A DNA stretch of 28,732 bases from an uncultured Coriobacteriaceae bacterium. Its GTDB lineage: Bacteria; Actinomycetota; Coriobacteriia; Coriobacteriales; Eggerthellaceae. The notes under the pieces were generated by a model. That model worked only from the letters and a program-made list of their open reading frames with translations, did not search any database and was not told the DNA's origin. Positions within the stretch are counted from its first letter, which is position 1; the number at the start of each line of letters is the position of its first letter. This document shows, one piece after another, positions 8,103 through 16,132 of the stretch. The position numbers and the translations under genes are program-made. The stretch spans positions 1 to 28,732 of the forward strand of contig CAMORQ010000002.1 of NCBI GenBank assembly GCA_946623915.1, written 5' to 3'.

Positions 8103-9788
8103 ATGGTTCGCAAATCTACAGACGGCGAAATCGAAGATTCCCTCGGCGCTTTGCCGGATGATTCACATGCAACCGACGTCGATGACGTTGTTGCGGGTGC
8201 GCCAGACGACGATGTGACGCCCGCCGAAGCAGTCCCCGGTGAAGCCGCTGCCGAAGAAGCTGCTGTCGAAGACGCCGCCGAAGACGTCCCCGACGACGCA
8301 TCCGCCTTTGAAAGCGCCACCGATGACGGCGACGTTGTTGCGGATGACGTCCCCGTAGATGCGATTCATGCGGACGGCGATGCGACCGACGCTGTCGCAG
8401 CCGAAGAGTCCGCAGGCGATTCCTCCGCTGACACCACGGCGAACGACAGCGCGATGGCGCCGGACTCTGCCGAAACCACATCCGAAGACCCCACCGCGCT
8501 GCTCGAGTCCGACCGGCAGGGCTCCGAAGACCCCACCGCGCTGCTCGACGTTGCCGACGAAGCTACAGAGGCCCAGCTCGTTGAGGATCAGGCTGAAGCG
8601 ATCGATGCTCTGCATGAGGGCGACTACGTGCAGGATTCCCGACCCACTGAGCTGCTTACTCCCATAGGTCGCAACGCTCACACGGTGACGCCGGTGGTGT
8701 ACGCACCCACCGAGACTGTGCAGAAAACCATTCACCGCAACGAAGGGCATTTCCGCCACGGCGTTGCTGCGGCCATAATCAGCATCTTGCTCATCTTCGG
8801 CATCGGGTTGGGTGCTGGCATGTACTACCGCCACCTGGAGTCCGAGCGCGAAACGGCGGCGATTATCGCAGAAAACGAACGTAAGGCCGCCGAAGAGGCG
8901 GAACGGCAGCGCATTGCCGCCGAAGAGGCGGAAGCCCAGCAAGCGCTCGAGGCCATGCGTACTCCGCGTCCTGTGAAATTCCTCATTTCCGCCCTTGAGT
9001 ACACCTCCGATGCCACACGAATTCCGCTGGTGGTAACCGGTTTGGATTTTGAAGGCAACGAGGTGAACGTCGAGGCGTTCATTGGCTCATCGGGCGAAGG
9101 CTTGTCTTTAGCGCCGGGCAACTACACGGCGACCATTCCGGCGTCGCCCATATTGCCGAACGGCTCGATTTACACGGTGCCCACCAACACGTACGTCCTC
9201 GAGATCACGGGTGAGGACGAATCCGTCACCGTCGATCAGGCCATCGTGCTTATCCCGCAGGCGGCCGACAAAACCACCGAAGATATGGTTAACAACGCGT
9301 GCACGTGGGCGCTCAAAGATGAAGCCAACATCGGGGTTGCAGAAGCGAACTCGGCGGTAGCGCGGCAGATCATGGAAGAGGCCAAGGCTCGCCAGCAGCG
9401 AGAGGCCCAGGCCAAGCAGACATCCGAGCAACGCGCGTCTCTGGCCCAGTCGTTTGCCGAATCGTTCTTCACGAACATCGGCTTCCCCGATTCGAACGAC
9501 GACTCGAAAGTGCTGCTCATAGGCAACTGGAGCGAAATCGCGGCGCAATATGTGGCGCCCGGATCGTCGGCGCAAGGTAAGCTGGCTGCAGGTCCCGATC
9601 CCGAGGACAAGTACATCTTCGCCACGCGCGTGAAGGCGACGAGCGTTTCGGGCGACACTGTCGTGGTCGAATGCCAGCTTGTCAGCACGAGCGATCCGAA
9701 GAAGGGGTGGACGAAAAACACGTACCCCGCCGTGATGCGCTGCACGTTCAACGAGAACAACAAGATCACCAGCTTCACCATCGACTAA
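8103..9788 (+). CDS. Acidic single-pass membrane protein with repeated DPTALL motifs, unknown function
   Basis: A 561-residue protein I do not recognise as a named family. Residues 1-210 are very acidic (Asp/Glu/Ala-rich) and probably disordered. They contain SEDPTALL twice (127-134 and 141-148, encoded by perfect 26-bp repeats) and RPTELL (180-185). One membrane segment lies at about 218-240. After it comes an Ala/Glu/Arg coiled coil (about 246-285), then a beta-rich region (290-385) with a possible Ig-like or PEGA-like fold, a short second helical segment (about 412-445) and a C-terminal domain (445-561) that may be NTF2-like. With no N-terminal signal, the acidic part is expected in the cytosol and the rest outside. 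AGGAGG at 8092-8097, 5 nt before the ATG, decides the start. The Thr motifs resemble phospho-Thr/FHA-type recruitment sites, which is inference. Confidence 0.8.
   Translation: MVRKSTDGEIEDSLGALPDDSHATDVDDVVAGAPDDDVTPAEAVPGEAAAEEAAVEDAAEDVPDDASAFESATDDGDVVADDVPVDAIHADGDATDAVAAEESAGDSSADTTANDSAMAPDSAETTSEDPTALLESDRQGSEDPTALLDVADEATEAQLVEDQAEAIDALHEGDYVQDSRPTELLTPIGRNAHTVTPVVYAPTETVQKTIHRNEGHFRHGVAAAIISILLIFGIGLGAGMYYRHLESERETAAIIAENERKAAEEAERQRIAAEEAEAQQALEAMRTPRPVKFLISALEYTSDATRIPLVVTGLDFEGNEVNVEAFIGSSGEGLSLAPGNYTATIPASPILPNGSIYTVPTNTYVLEITGEDESVTVDQAIVLIPQAADKTTEDMVNNACTWALKDEANIGVAEANSAVARQIMEEAKARQQREAQAKQTSEQRASLAQSFAESFFTNIGFPDSNDDSKVLLIGNWSEIAAQYVAPGSSAQGKLAAGPDPEDKYIFATRVKATSVSGDTVVVECQLVSTSDPKKGWTKNTYPAVMRCTFNENNKITSFTID
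8481..8548 (+). repeat. Two perfect 26-bp direct repeats, 42-bp period
   Basis: The same 26 bases occur at 8481-8506 and 8523-8548 within the acidic region of the membrane protein gene, duplicating the peptide SEDPTALL. The period is 14 codons, so the frame is kept. Perfect identity suggests a recent duplication or selection to keep two motif copies. Confidence 0.85.
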
Positions 9789-9832
9789 CGCGCGTTGTTG
9801 GGCACGACCGCTTGGGGTAGGCGCGGACCTTT

Positions 9833-9904
9833 TGCATCGCGCGAATTGCCGCAGGCGGTCTGCATGCACCGCGCGAATGGCGCAGGCGGTCTGCGCGCAC
9901 CGCA
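9833..9904 (+). repeat. Imperfect ~32-bp tandem repeat upstream of nrfA
   Basis: One unit (9833-9860) and a second (9865-9891) share GCGCGAAT and GCAGGCGGTC. A partial third begins with CGCACCGC near 9897. The units lie just after the stop of the upstream gene and before the AT-rich nrfA leader. They are too few and too degenerate for a CRISPR array. They may be a decayed structured element or a protein-binding array. Confidence 0.5.
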
Positions 9905-9925
9905 TCTACATTATTTGGAGTAGTT

Positions 9926-10029
9926 TAGGGAAAAACCCCCCACGTTGCAGCTGTAAATCAAAGGGTGTACGCCTAAAGGTTTCTTTACATTTCCTACATA
10001 TTTATGGGAAAATACCCACTAGGGAAAAA
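9926..10029 (+). promoter_or_regulatory. nrfA upstream region with repeated GGGAAAA boxes
   Basis: The AT-rich leader holds the identical 10-mer TAGGGAAAAA at 9926-9935 and 10020-10029, and a third GGGAAAA at 10006-10012. The middle copy forms the inverted repeat TGGG-AAAATA-CCCA. TTTACA (9984-9989) could serve as a -35 element, but no clear -10 sits at normal spacing. This is where nitrite- or oxygen-responsive control of nrfA would be expected. I cannot match the boxes to a known regulator. Confidence 0.4.
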
Positions 10030-10046
10030 GTGCGTGAGGAGGATAT

Positions 10047-11846
10047 ATGAAACGCACGAAGGGATTCAAGCTTGGCAAGCAGACAGTCGTTTGGGTGCTG
10101 GCCCTTATGGCTGTTGCTGCTACGGTGGCCCTGGCTGCATGCAGCCAGCCCTCCCAGTCAAGCAGCTCCGCATCCTCTGCGGATGCGAGCAGCGCTGCGG
10201 CGAGCAGCGCAACACAGGAGGCGACCGAAACGGAAGCCAGTTCGTCTGAAGCGAGCAGCAGCGAAAGCAGCGAAGCGGCAGCGGGGTCTGCCGATGCGCT
10301 CGTTCCGGCGTTCGACGCTCCCACGACGGTCCCGGAAGCGGATGAATTTGGCGTCATCCACTACGACGGGTGGCAGGACCAGTACCCGCTGCAGGTAGCG
10401 AGCTACCTGGAGAACAGCTACAACGTTCCTGGCTACAAGGGCGAATACGCCGAAATCACGGCAGAAGAGCCCGACACCACGTCGGTGGGCGACATCAAAG
10501 CCACCGCATCCGACGGCAAGATGGACTACACCTTCGACACCAACCCGGAGATCCAGGTTATCGGCAAGGGCTATGGCTATGCCAAGTACTACACCGAGCC
10601 TGGTGGCCACACCTACTCGATCTGGTCGATCGAGCACAACGGCCGTTTGGGTGACGTGCGCGGCGGTGGCACTAAGGGCATCCTGGCATGCTACGCGTGC
10701 AAGACCCCGCAGATTCACTTTGACGCCGAAAACAAGGGCGGCGCCGAGACGTGGAAGCTTGGCGAGGTCAGCGCACATGCGAAGGAAGTCGGCGTGGAAC
10801 TGAAGACGAGCGATGCGGGCGAAGAGCTGCCTGGTTGGAAGCAGAGCGCGACCAACGGCGCAGACGTCTACACCGAAAACGTCTCCTGCGCCAACTGCCA
10901 CCAGAACGACAACCCGACGGAAGCGAACATCGTTCGCGCCGACTGGAAGCGCGTTCTGGGCAAGGCGTGGGAATCCAACAGCCTGGACATCCCGCAATCA
11001 GCCATGGTGTGCGGCCAGTGCCACTGCGACTACTCGATGGCTCTGTCCAAGACGGATGACGAATACAGCAACGGCGAGCCCACCAGCCCCTACGAGGCCG
11101 ATACGGACGGCACGCTGTCCAACATCAGCCCCGAAAAGGCGCTGGAGTTCTACGACAAGCACGGCATCGTCGACTGGACCTATGCGTCCACGGGCGCGAA
11201 GATGCTCTCCATCCGCCACGCCGAATTCGAAATCTACTATGTCATGGACGGCGGCAGCTCCATGCGCAAGGTGACCAACCCCACCACGGGCGAAGCCTAC
11301 AACTGCGCTGACTGCCATATGCCCATCAAGTCCGAGGACGGCACTGCGTACCACAGCCATAAGTGGACCAGCCCGCTCGACGATCCTGAAGTTGTTGCTT
11401 CATGCGACACCTGCCATACCGACACGGTCAAGTTCGTGAAGGACATTCAGAAAGACGTCGACGGCCGCAATGCCGAGCTGGGCAAGCGTTTCGCTGACTT
11501 TATCCACAACTTCGAAGCTCTGGTAGCAACCGAGCAGGACGATCCCGCCAACGAGGGCCAGAAGGCTCTGCTGCTTGACGAAGCGTTCGCGGCCGAAAAC
11601 GGCATCGACGCCGACAAGCTGGCCAAGCTGCAGGACATCCAGCGCAAGGTTACCTACTACTGGAACCTCCCCGCTGCGGATAACAGCGAAGGCGCCCACA
11701 ACCAGGTTCTGTTCAATCGCATGATTGACGAAGGCAACAAGCTCCTCGACGAAGGCGACGAGATCATTGTGGCCGCCGGCGGCAAAGCCTCCTCCGCCGC
11801 GCAGTTCGAAGAGTGGTATGCCGCTCAGCAGAAGAAAGCTGCGTAA
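10047..11846 (+). CDS. nrfA: Ammonia-forming cytochrome c nitrite reductase, lipoprotein type
   Basis: A 599-residue pentahaem enzyme that reduces nitrite to ammonium outside the cell membrane. The active-site haem motif with a Lys ligand, CYACK (215-219), is diagnostic of NrfA. Four CXXCH motifs follow: CANCH (281-285), CGQCH (322-326), CADCH (420-424) and CDTCH (453-457). RHAEFEIY (390-397) and DNSEGAHN (545-552) match the regions that supply distal His ligands. The N-terminus is a lipoprotein signal with lipobox LAAC, lipidated Cys at 32, then a Ser/Ala/Glu linker to about residue 85. This explains why it is ~120 residues longer than the E. coli enzyme. AGGAGG at 10037-10042 sets the start. 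No nrfH or nrfB-D gene adjoins it, so its electron donor is not visible here. Confidence 0.96.
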   Translation: MKRTKGFKLGKQTVVWVLALMAVAATVALAACSQPSQSSSSASSADASSAAASSATQEATETEASSSEASSSESSEAAAGSADALVPAFDAPTTVPEADEFGVIHYDGWQDQYPLQVASYLENSYNVPGYKGEYAEITAEEPDTTSVGDIKATASDGKMDYTFDTNPEIQVIGKGYGYAKYYTEPGGHTYSIWSIEHNGRLGDVRGGGTKGILACYACKTPQIHFDAENKGGAETWKLGEVSAHAKEVGVELKTSDAGEELPGWKQSATNGADVYTENVSCANCHQNDNPTEANIVRADWKRVLGKAWESNSLDIPQSAMVCGQCHCDYSMALSKTDDEYSNGEPTSPYEADTDGTLSNISPEKALEFYDKHGIVDWTYASTGAKMLSIRHAEFEIYYVMDGGSSMRKVTNPTTGEAYNCADCHMPIKSEDGTAYHSHKWTSPLDDPEVVASCDTCHTDTVKFVKDIQKDVDGRNAELGKRFADFIHNFEALVATEQDDPANEGQKALLLDEAFAAENGIDADKLAKLQDIQRKVTYYWNLPAADNSEGAHNQVLFNRMIDEGNKLLDEGDEIIVAAGGKASSAAQFEEWYAAQQKKAA

Positions 11847-11939
11847 GCTTTAACCTGGATGCGCGAGGGACGTTTTCCCTTGCGGACGAACGGGCGTAGG
11901 CTGCCCGGGGCGTGAAGCCCGAAACAAGCTACCAGCATT

Positions 11940-11969
11940 GGGCCTCCGCCATTGTGCGGAGGCCCTTTT
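11940..11969 (+). terminator. Strong Rho-independent terminator after nrfA
   Basis: A perfect 10-bp GC-rich stem, GGGCCTCCGC (11940-11949) with GCGGAGGCCC (11956-11965), a 6-nt loop, and TTTTCTCTT immediately after. It lies 93 nt after the nrfA stop and isolates nrfA as a single-gene transcript. The rest of the 11847-12174 gap shows only a weak TACAAT (12089-12094) that might be the -10 of the next gene. Confidence 0.9.
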
Positions 11970-12174
11970 CTCTTGCAAGTGCGGTCCTCGGGTTCGCCCG
12001 GCGCGGCCCCTAGCATCCTGCAACGCAAAACCGCGCGAACCGTGCGCTCGAACTGCGCAAATCGGGACCGCTCGTCAAGGAGAACGTGTACAATTGAGAG
12101 AGCGCGCAACAGACCCGCAAAGCACGATTGCCGTCAAGACGGACGGGCGTGCTACGACCGGCAAAGAGGTTCCC

Positions 12175-13473
12175 ATGGTAGACGAAGCATCAGCCGCGAT
12201 TGTAAACGATGCCTCCACAGCTCAGGTTATCCGCGAACTGGGACAGGAGTTCGAACCGGACATCATCGCGATGCGCCGACACTTTCACCGGCATCCGGAG
12301 CTGTCTGCGCAGGAAACAGAGACGTCGAATTACATCTGCGAACAGCTCGAGCGCATGGGGGTCGAGTACGAACGCGTGCAAGGCCCGCGCAATGTGGTGG
12401 CAGCCGACGGGCGGCGGGAGCATATCGGCACCGGAATCATCGCAACGATTCGCGGGCAGGCCCCGGGTGCCTACGACGCCAAGGGCCATCCTGCCATGCG
12501 GGTGGCGTTGCGTACCGACATAGACGCGCTTCCCATCACCGAACTGACGGAAGCGGAATACGCTTCCGAAAACGAAGGAATCATGCATGCGTGTGGGCAC
12601 GACTGCCACATCGCCATGATGATCGGAGCCATTCGCATGCTTATGGAGGTGCGCGACAGGCTCTGCGGAGAAGTACGCGTGCTGTTTCAACCTGCCGAAG
12701 AGATTTCCATCGGCGCAAAGGACATGATCGATGCTGGGGCGCTCGAAGGCGTTTCGGCTATCTACGGGGCGCACATCTGGAGCGAAGTGGACGCGGGGTT
12801 GTTCAGCTGCGAGGCGGGACCGCGCATGGCGAACACCGACTGGTTCCGCATCGATATCGACGGGGCGTCTGCCCACGGGTCCATGCCGCACAAGGGCGTG
12901 GATGCGGTGGTCATAGCTGCCGAAATCATCGACGCGATCCAGGTGCTGGTCAGCCGGCGCGTTTCTCCTTTCGAGCCCGTTGCGGTCACGATCGGCGAAG
13001 TCCACGGCGGCACGGCGCGCAACATCATGGCGGGGTCCGCTTGGCTGGCGGGCACCATGCGCACCTGGCATCAGGACGTGCGCGAACGCATGCGCGTGCT
13101 CCTGGAAGCGATGGCGCAACGCACCGCCGAAGTGTTCGGCGCTGAAATAACCTTCGATTTCACAGAGGGCAATCCCGGCGTGGTCAACGATGCGGTTTTG
13201 GCGTCCGCCGCCAAACAGGCTATACACGATGTGCTTGGCGAAGGCGCAACGTGCGATTACGAAGGCACGTTGGCCGGCGAGGACTTTGCCGAATACCAGC
13301 AGGCAATCCCCGGGGTGTTTGTGTTCGTGGGCACGCGCAACCCGGAGCTGGGGGCCGTGTATCCTCAGCACAGCTGCTATTTCACCATAGACGAAAGCGT
13401 GCTCGTTCGCGGATCCATGGTTGCCGCGCAATGGGCATGCGTGATGCTTGAAGGGGGCGGGCACGATGTCTAA
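12175..13473 (+). CDS. M20D-family metal-dependent amidohydrolase
   Basis: A 432-residue cytosolic zinc-type amidohydrolase related to hippurate hydrolase, N-acyl-amino-acid deacylase and AbgB. Evidence: HRHPELS (38-44), DIDALP (115-120), the metal-binding HACGHDCH (138-145) with its family-typical Cys-His, QPAEE (172-176), and a dimerisation or lid segment with HGSMPHKGVDA. It removes an acyl or benzoyl group from an amino acid or small peptide, but the substrate is not predictable. I chose ATG 12175 because AAGAGG lies 5 nt upstream. A longer frame opens from a TTG inside the nrfA terminator and is not credible. Its last 8 bases overlap the next gene, so the two are translationally coupled. 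Confidence 0.92.
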   Translation: MVDEASAAIVNDASTAQVIRELGQEFEPDIIAMRRHFHRHPELSAQETETSNYICEQLERMGVEYERVQGPRNVVAADGRREHIGTGIIATIRGQAPGAYDAKGHPAMRVALRTDIDALPITELTEAEYASENEGIMHACGHDCHIAMMIGAIRMLMEVRDRLCGEVRVLFQPAEEISIGAKDMIDAGALEGVSAIYGAHIWSEVDAGLFSCEAGPRMANTDWFRIDIDGASAHGSMPHKGVDAVVIAAEIIDAIQVLVSRRVSPFEPVAVTIGEVHGGTARNIMAGSAWLAGTMRTWHQDVRERMRVLLEAMAQRTAEVFGAEITFDFTEGNPGVVNDAVLASAAKQAIHDVLGEGATCDYEGTLAGEDFAEYQQAIPGVFVFVGTRNPELGAVYPQHSCYFTIDESVLVRGSMVAAQWACVMLEGGGHDV

Positions 13474-14248
13474 ATCCCAGCATAAGAAGTTGAAGCGAAT
13501 CGCCATCGGCGAAACGTTGCGCCTGATACCGCGTGCGCCCGAAGTGGAAACGCCCGAACCCGAAGAGGGAAAAGATGCGGGCGGCATTCCTCCCATCGAG
13601 TCGCGGCTGCGCCATAACATTTTGCGCATGCCCGAAGAAATAGACAAGGCGAGTGGCATCGTCATCTACGGGCGTCGCATAAAAAGCCTGCTCTACACCA
13701 CCGACATAGCGCTCATTCGCAACAACGACGCCGATGCCATATTCTGTGTGTATCCGTTCACGGCATCGCGCGCAATCAGCGCAGCGGTCATCCATGCGGC
13801 GTCGACTCCAGTGTTCTGCGGCGTCGGCGGCGGCACCACGCAGGGCGTGCGCGCCGTCTATCTTGCGACCGATGCGGAAAACCAAGGGGCAATGGGCGTG
13901 GTGTTGAATGCGCCTATACCCAATCGGGACCTGCGCTCGATTGCACGCGTGCTCGACATCCCCATCGTGGTCACGGTGACAAACGCCGAAACGGATGTTG
14001 AGAAGCGCATCCATAACGGCGCCGCCATCATCAACGTGGCCGCGGGGGCGAATACGCCCGACGTGGTGATGCAGATTCGCGCCGATTTTCCGAAGCTGCC
14101 CATCATGGCGTCGAGCGGCAAGACCGCCGAGTCCATTAAAGCCACCATCAAGGCGGGCGCCAACGCCATCGTCTATACGCCGCCGAGCTCGCATGAGATG
14201 TTCAGTTCGGTTATGGCGAAGTACCGCGAGAAGCCCGGACGTGTTTAA
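13466..14248 (+). CDS. TIM-barrel-like protein of unknown function, coupled to amidohydrolase
   Basis: A 260-residue protein. Residues from about 60 on alternate short hydrophobic strands with helices in the manner of a beta/alpha barrel: DAIFCVYPF, TPVFCGVGGGTTQG, AMGVVLNAP, IPIVVTVTN, AAIINVAAG, LPIMASSG, NAIVYTPPSS. The Gly-rich GVGGGTTQG and the SSGKT segment near the C-terminus are where a phosphate group would bind in such barrels. I cannot name a reaction; annotation as a hydrolase would be guesswork. It starts inside the M20 gene (8-bp overlap), so it probably acts on the same compound or its product. It ends 21 bp before the convergent ATPase gene. Confidence 0.75.
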   Translation: MSKSQHKKLKRIAIGETLRLIPRAPEVETPEPEEGKDAGGIPPIESRLRHNILRMPEEIDKASGIVIYGRRIKSLLYTTDIALIRNNDADAIFCVYPFTASRAISAAVIHAASTPVFCGVGGGTTQGVRAVYLATDAENQGAMGVVLNAPIPNRDLRSIARVLDIPIVVTVTNAETDVEKRIHNGAAIINVAAGANTPDVVMQIRADFPKLPIMASSGKTAESIKATIKAGANAIVYTPPSSHEMFSSVMAKYREKPGRV

Positions 14249-14269
14249 CGGTTTTGGGTTCGCTCGCGT

Positions 14270-14872
14270 TCAGCGGCGCACATCGCCAGAAAGTTCGGCC
14301 ATGATGGCGTCTGCTAGATGCGCAGCTTTTTCGTCGAACGTATCTTCGTTTGCTATCAAATGGAATCGAGGGTGCGATTTCCAGGCGGCCGCGGTCCTGT
14401 CGTCGAGGAGCGCGGCTTCGTCTGCGGATTCCGAACGCGCCGAGTTGTTCGTTTGCGTGTAGGTGCCGTCGCCGAGCTTGGCAGTTGATTCCAGGCAGAA
14501 AACCGCGTCGTAGCGCGCCAGCGCCTCTTCGGCGGACAGGCCCACCGAATCGAGCACCAGCTCGTAGCCGCGCTCTCCCACGTAGGCGGCTCCGTCGCAT
14601 ATCCCTCTGTCGCATACGACCAAAGCGCTGCCGCAAGCGGCGGCTTTCTCGCGCGCGGCATCCTCGCGCTCGACTTGCAGGGCCGCCACGTTCATCTGGA
14701 ACGGCAGCATGGATCCGCAGCTTTCAGGCGATATGCCGCTCAATATAAGGTCGGTTCCGGCCTCGGCAACGAACATGGCGTCGATTCCGTGTTCGGCGAA
14801 ACGTGCCTTCAGCATCTCGAGTGCCGACGTTTTGCCCGAGCAAGGGCCGCCTGTTATGACGAAGGTAAGCAC
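14270..14872 (-). CDS. P-loop ATPase/kinase of the AAA_28 (NadR/TTD14-like) type
   Basis: A 200-residue cytosolic nucleotide-binding protein. Walker A is GGPCSGKTS (8-16), right at the N-terminus after one strand, as in AAA_28 and the kinase domain of NadR. A second strand with ALVVCDRGICDGAAY supplies the Asp-Arg pair typical of small-molecule kinases. It follows the PTS-type membrane gene by 9 nt and is the second gene of that minus-strand pair. Possible roles are phosphorylation of the transported compound or GTP/ATP-dependent sensing; neither can be shown from sequence. The substrate is unknown. Confidence 0.8.
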   Translation of the reverse strand: MLTFVITGGPCSGKTSALEMLKARFAEHGIDAMFVAEAGTDLILSGISPESCGSMLPFQMNVAALQVEREDAAREKAAACGSALVVCDRGICDGAAYVGERGYELVLDSVGLSAEEALARYDAVFCLESTAKLGDGTYTQTNNSARSESADEAALLDDRTAAAWKSHPRFHLIANEDTFDEKAAHLADAIMAELSGDVRR

Positions 14873-14881
14873 AAGCAGCCC

Positions 14882-15985
14882 CTAGCTGTCCAGCGCCATG
14901 TCGCCGTCGGCAATGAGCGACGCCTTGCGCATGAGCGCAGCCACGATAAGGCTGACCAGGGCAGGCAGCACGAAGCATACGATGGCCATGCCCAGCCATT
15001 CGTTGACGCCGGGTGCAATGCCGTCGGCTATCCATCCCGAATACAGCCCTATGGGACCCACGAGTCCGCACGTGCCCATGCCAGAAGCGATGGCAGGCCC
15101 GTTTTGTTGCAGGGCGAACACGCATGTGGAAACCGAGCCGCATACGGCCGAGGCCACGATAGGCGGTATCCAGATCGCCGGTTTGCGCATGATGTTCCCC
15201 ATTTGCAGCATGGACGTGCCGATGCCTTGCGAAACAAGGCCGGACACCCCGTTGTCGCGGAAGCTGATGACGGCAAAACCCACCATCTGCGCGCAACAGC
15301 CTGCAAGGGCGGCGCCTCCGGCCAAACCGGTCAATCCGAGGGCGGCGCAAATCGCAGCCGAAGAGATGGGGAGCGTAAGAGCGATGCCCACGACGGCGGC
15401 GACGATGATTCCCATGAGGAAAGGTTGCAGTTCCGTCGCCCACATGATGAATCCGCCCAGTGCCGACGCGGCCGCGCCGATGGCCGGAGCTGCGAGAATG
15501 GCAAGCGCGCCACCGACGCCAATGACGACCGCCGGCGTAACCAAGATGTCGACCTTGGTTTCTTTCGAAACGGCTTTGCCCGCCTCGGCGGCGATAATGG
15601 CGATGACGAGCACGGCGAGCGGTCCTCCGGCGCCACCTTGGGCGTTGGCGGCGTGCCCGACAGCTGCAAGCGAGTAGAGCACCAAAGGCGGTGCGTTCAG
15701 CGCGAACCCGATGGCGATGGCCATAGCGGGCCCGGCAACCGCCGTGGCGAATCCGCCCATCTCGTTAAACGTTTCAAGACCCGTTAAGTTCCCGATGGTG
15801 TTAAGGATGGTGCCGATGAGCAGCGAAGCGAACAGCCCTTGGGCCATTGCGGACATGGCGTCGATGGCATAGCGCGAAAACGAGACGCGTATGTCCTTGC
15901 GCTCGAGAAACGATTGGCGCTGGGCGTCTTCCGGCGACGTGCGATCGCCTGCGCTGTTGCGGTTGTCGGGTGCATTGTCGTTCAT
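14882..15985 (-). CDS. PTS transporter subunit IIC-like membrane protein (PTS_EIIC_2 family)
   Basis: A 367-residue polytopic membrane protein with roughly ten hydrophobic segments rich in Gly/Ala. The N-terminal signature RKDIRVSFSRYAIDAMSAM (29-47), followed by GLFASLLIGTILNTIG, is characteristic of the PF13303 family. These proteins resemble the sugar-binding IIC subunit of phosphotransferase systems. No IIA, IIB, HPr or EI gene is nearby, so PEP-dependent transport is not proven; the paired P-loop protein may serve a different energising or modifying role. I chose ATG 15985. A GTG at 16015, 9 nt after GGTAGGA, is a possible alternative adding 10 residues. The gene is divergent from the cyclase gene. 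Confidence 0.82.
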   Translation of the reverse strand: MNDNAPDNRNSAGDRTSPEDAQRQSFLERKDIRVSFSRYAIDAMSAMAQGLFASLLIGTILNTIGNLTGLETFNEMGGFATAVAGPAMAIAIGFALNAPPLVLYSLAAVGHAANAQGGAGGPLAVLVIAIIAAEAGKAVSKETKVDILVTPAVVIGVGGALAILAAPAIGAAASALGGFIMWATELQPFLMGIIVAAVVGIALTLPISSAAICAALGLTGLAGGAALAGCCAQMVGFAVISFRDNGVSGLVSQGIGTSMLQMGNIMRKPAIWIPPIVASAVCGSVSTCVFALQQNGPAIASGMGTCGLVGPIGLYSGWIADGIAPGVNEWLGMAIVCFVLPALVSLIVAALMRKASLIADGDMALDS

Positions 15986-16073
15986 GCTCTGTTCCCATCG
16001 TTGCGGGTCGTGCACCTATTGCTGTCCTACCTTACCACACGTCGTGGCCGCGCGACGTTGCGGTCCGGTTGTG

Positions 16074-16082
16074 TGGGATAAT
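16074..16082 (+). promoter_or_regulatory. Extended -10 promoter for the cyclase-family gene
   Basis: TGG-GATAAT (16074-16082) forms an extended -10 element with one mismatch from TATAAT. The expected start near 16089 gives a leader of about 44 nt containing AAAGGA before the ATG at 16133. No good -35 hexamer is present at 17 nt, which extended -10 promoters tolerate. Confidence 0.45.
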
Positions 16083-16132
16083 GGGTTCGGGCACATCCGC
16101 CCTTTGCTCACCATGGATAGAAAGGACGCGCC

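Noticed and set aside
9833..9904. Possible CRISPR array
   Set aside because: There are only two degenerate units and a fragment, with no regular unique spacers and no cas genes.
11938..12174. Longer start of the M20 amidohydrolase at a TTG
   Set aside because: The TTG lies inside the nrfA terminator hairpin, and the extension is Cys/Arg-rich without homology features.
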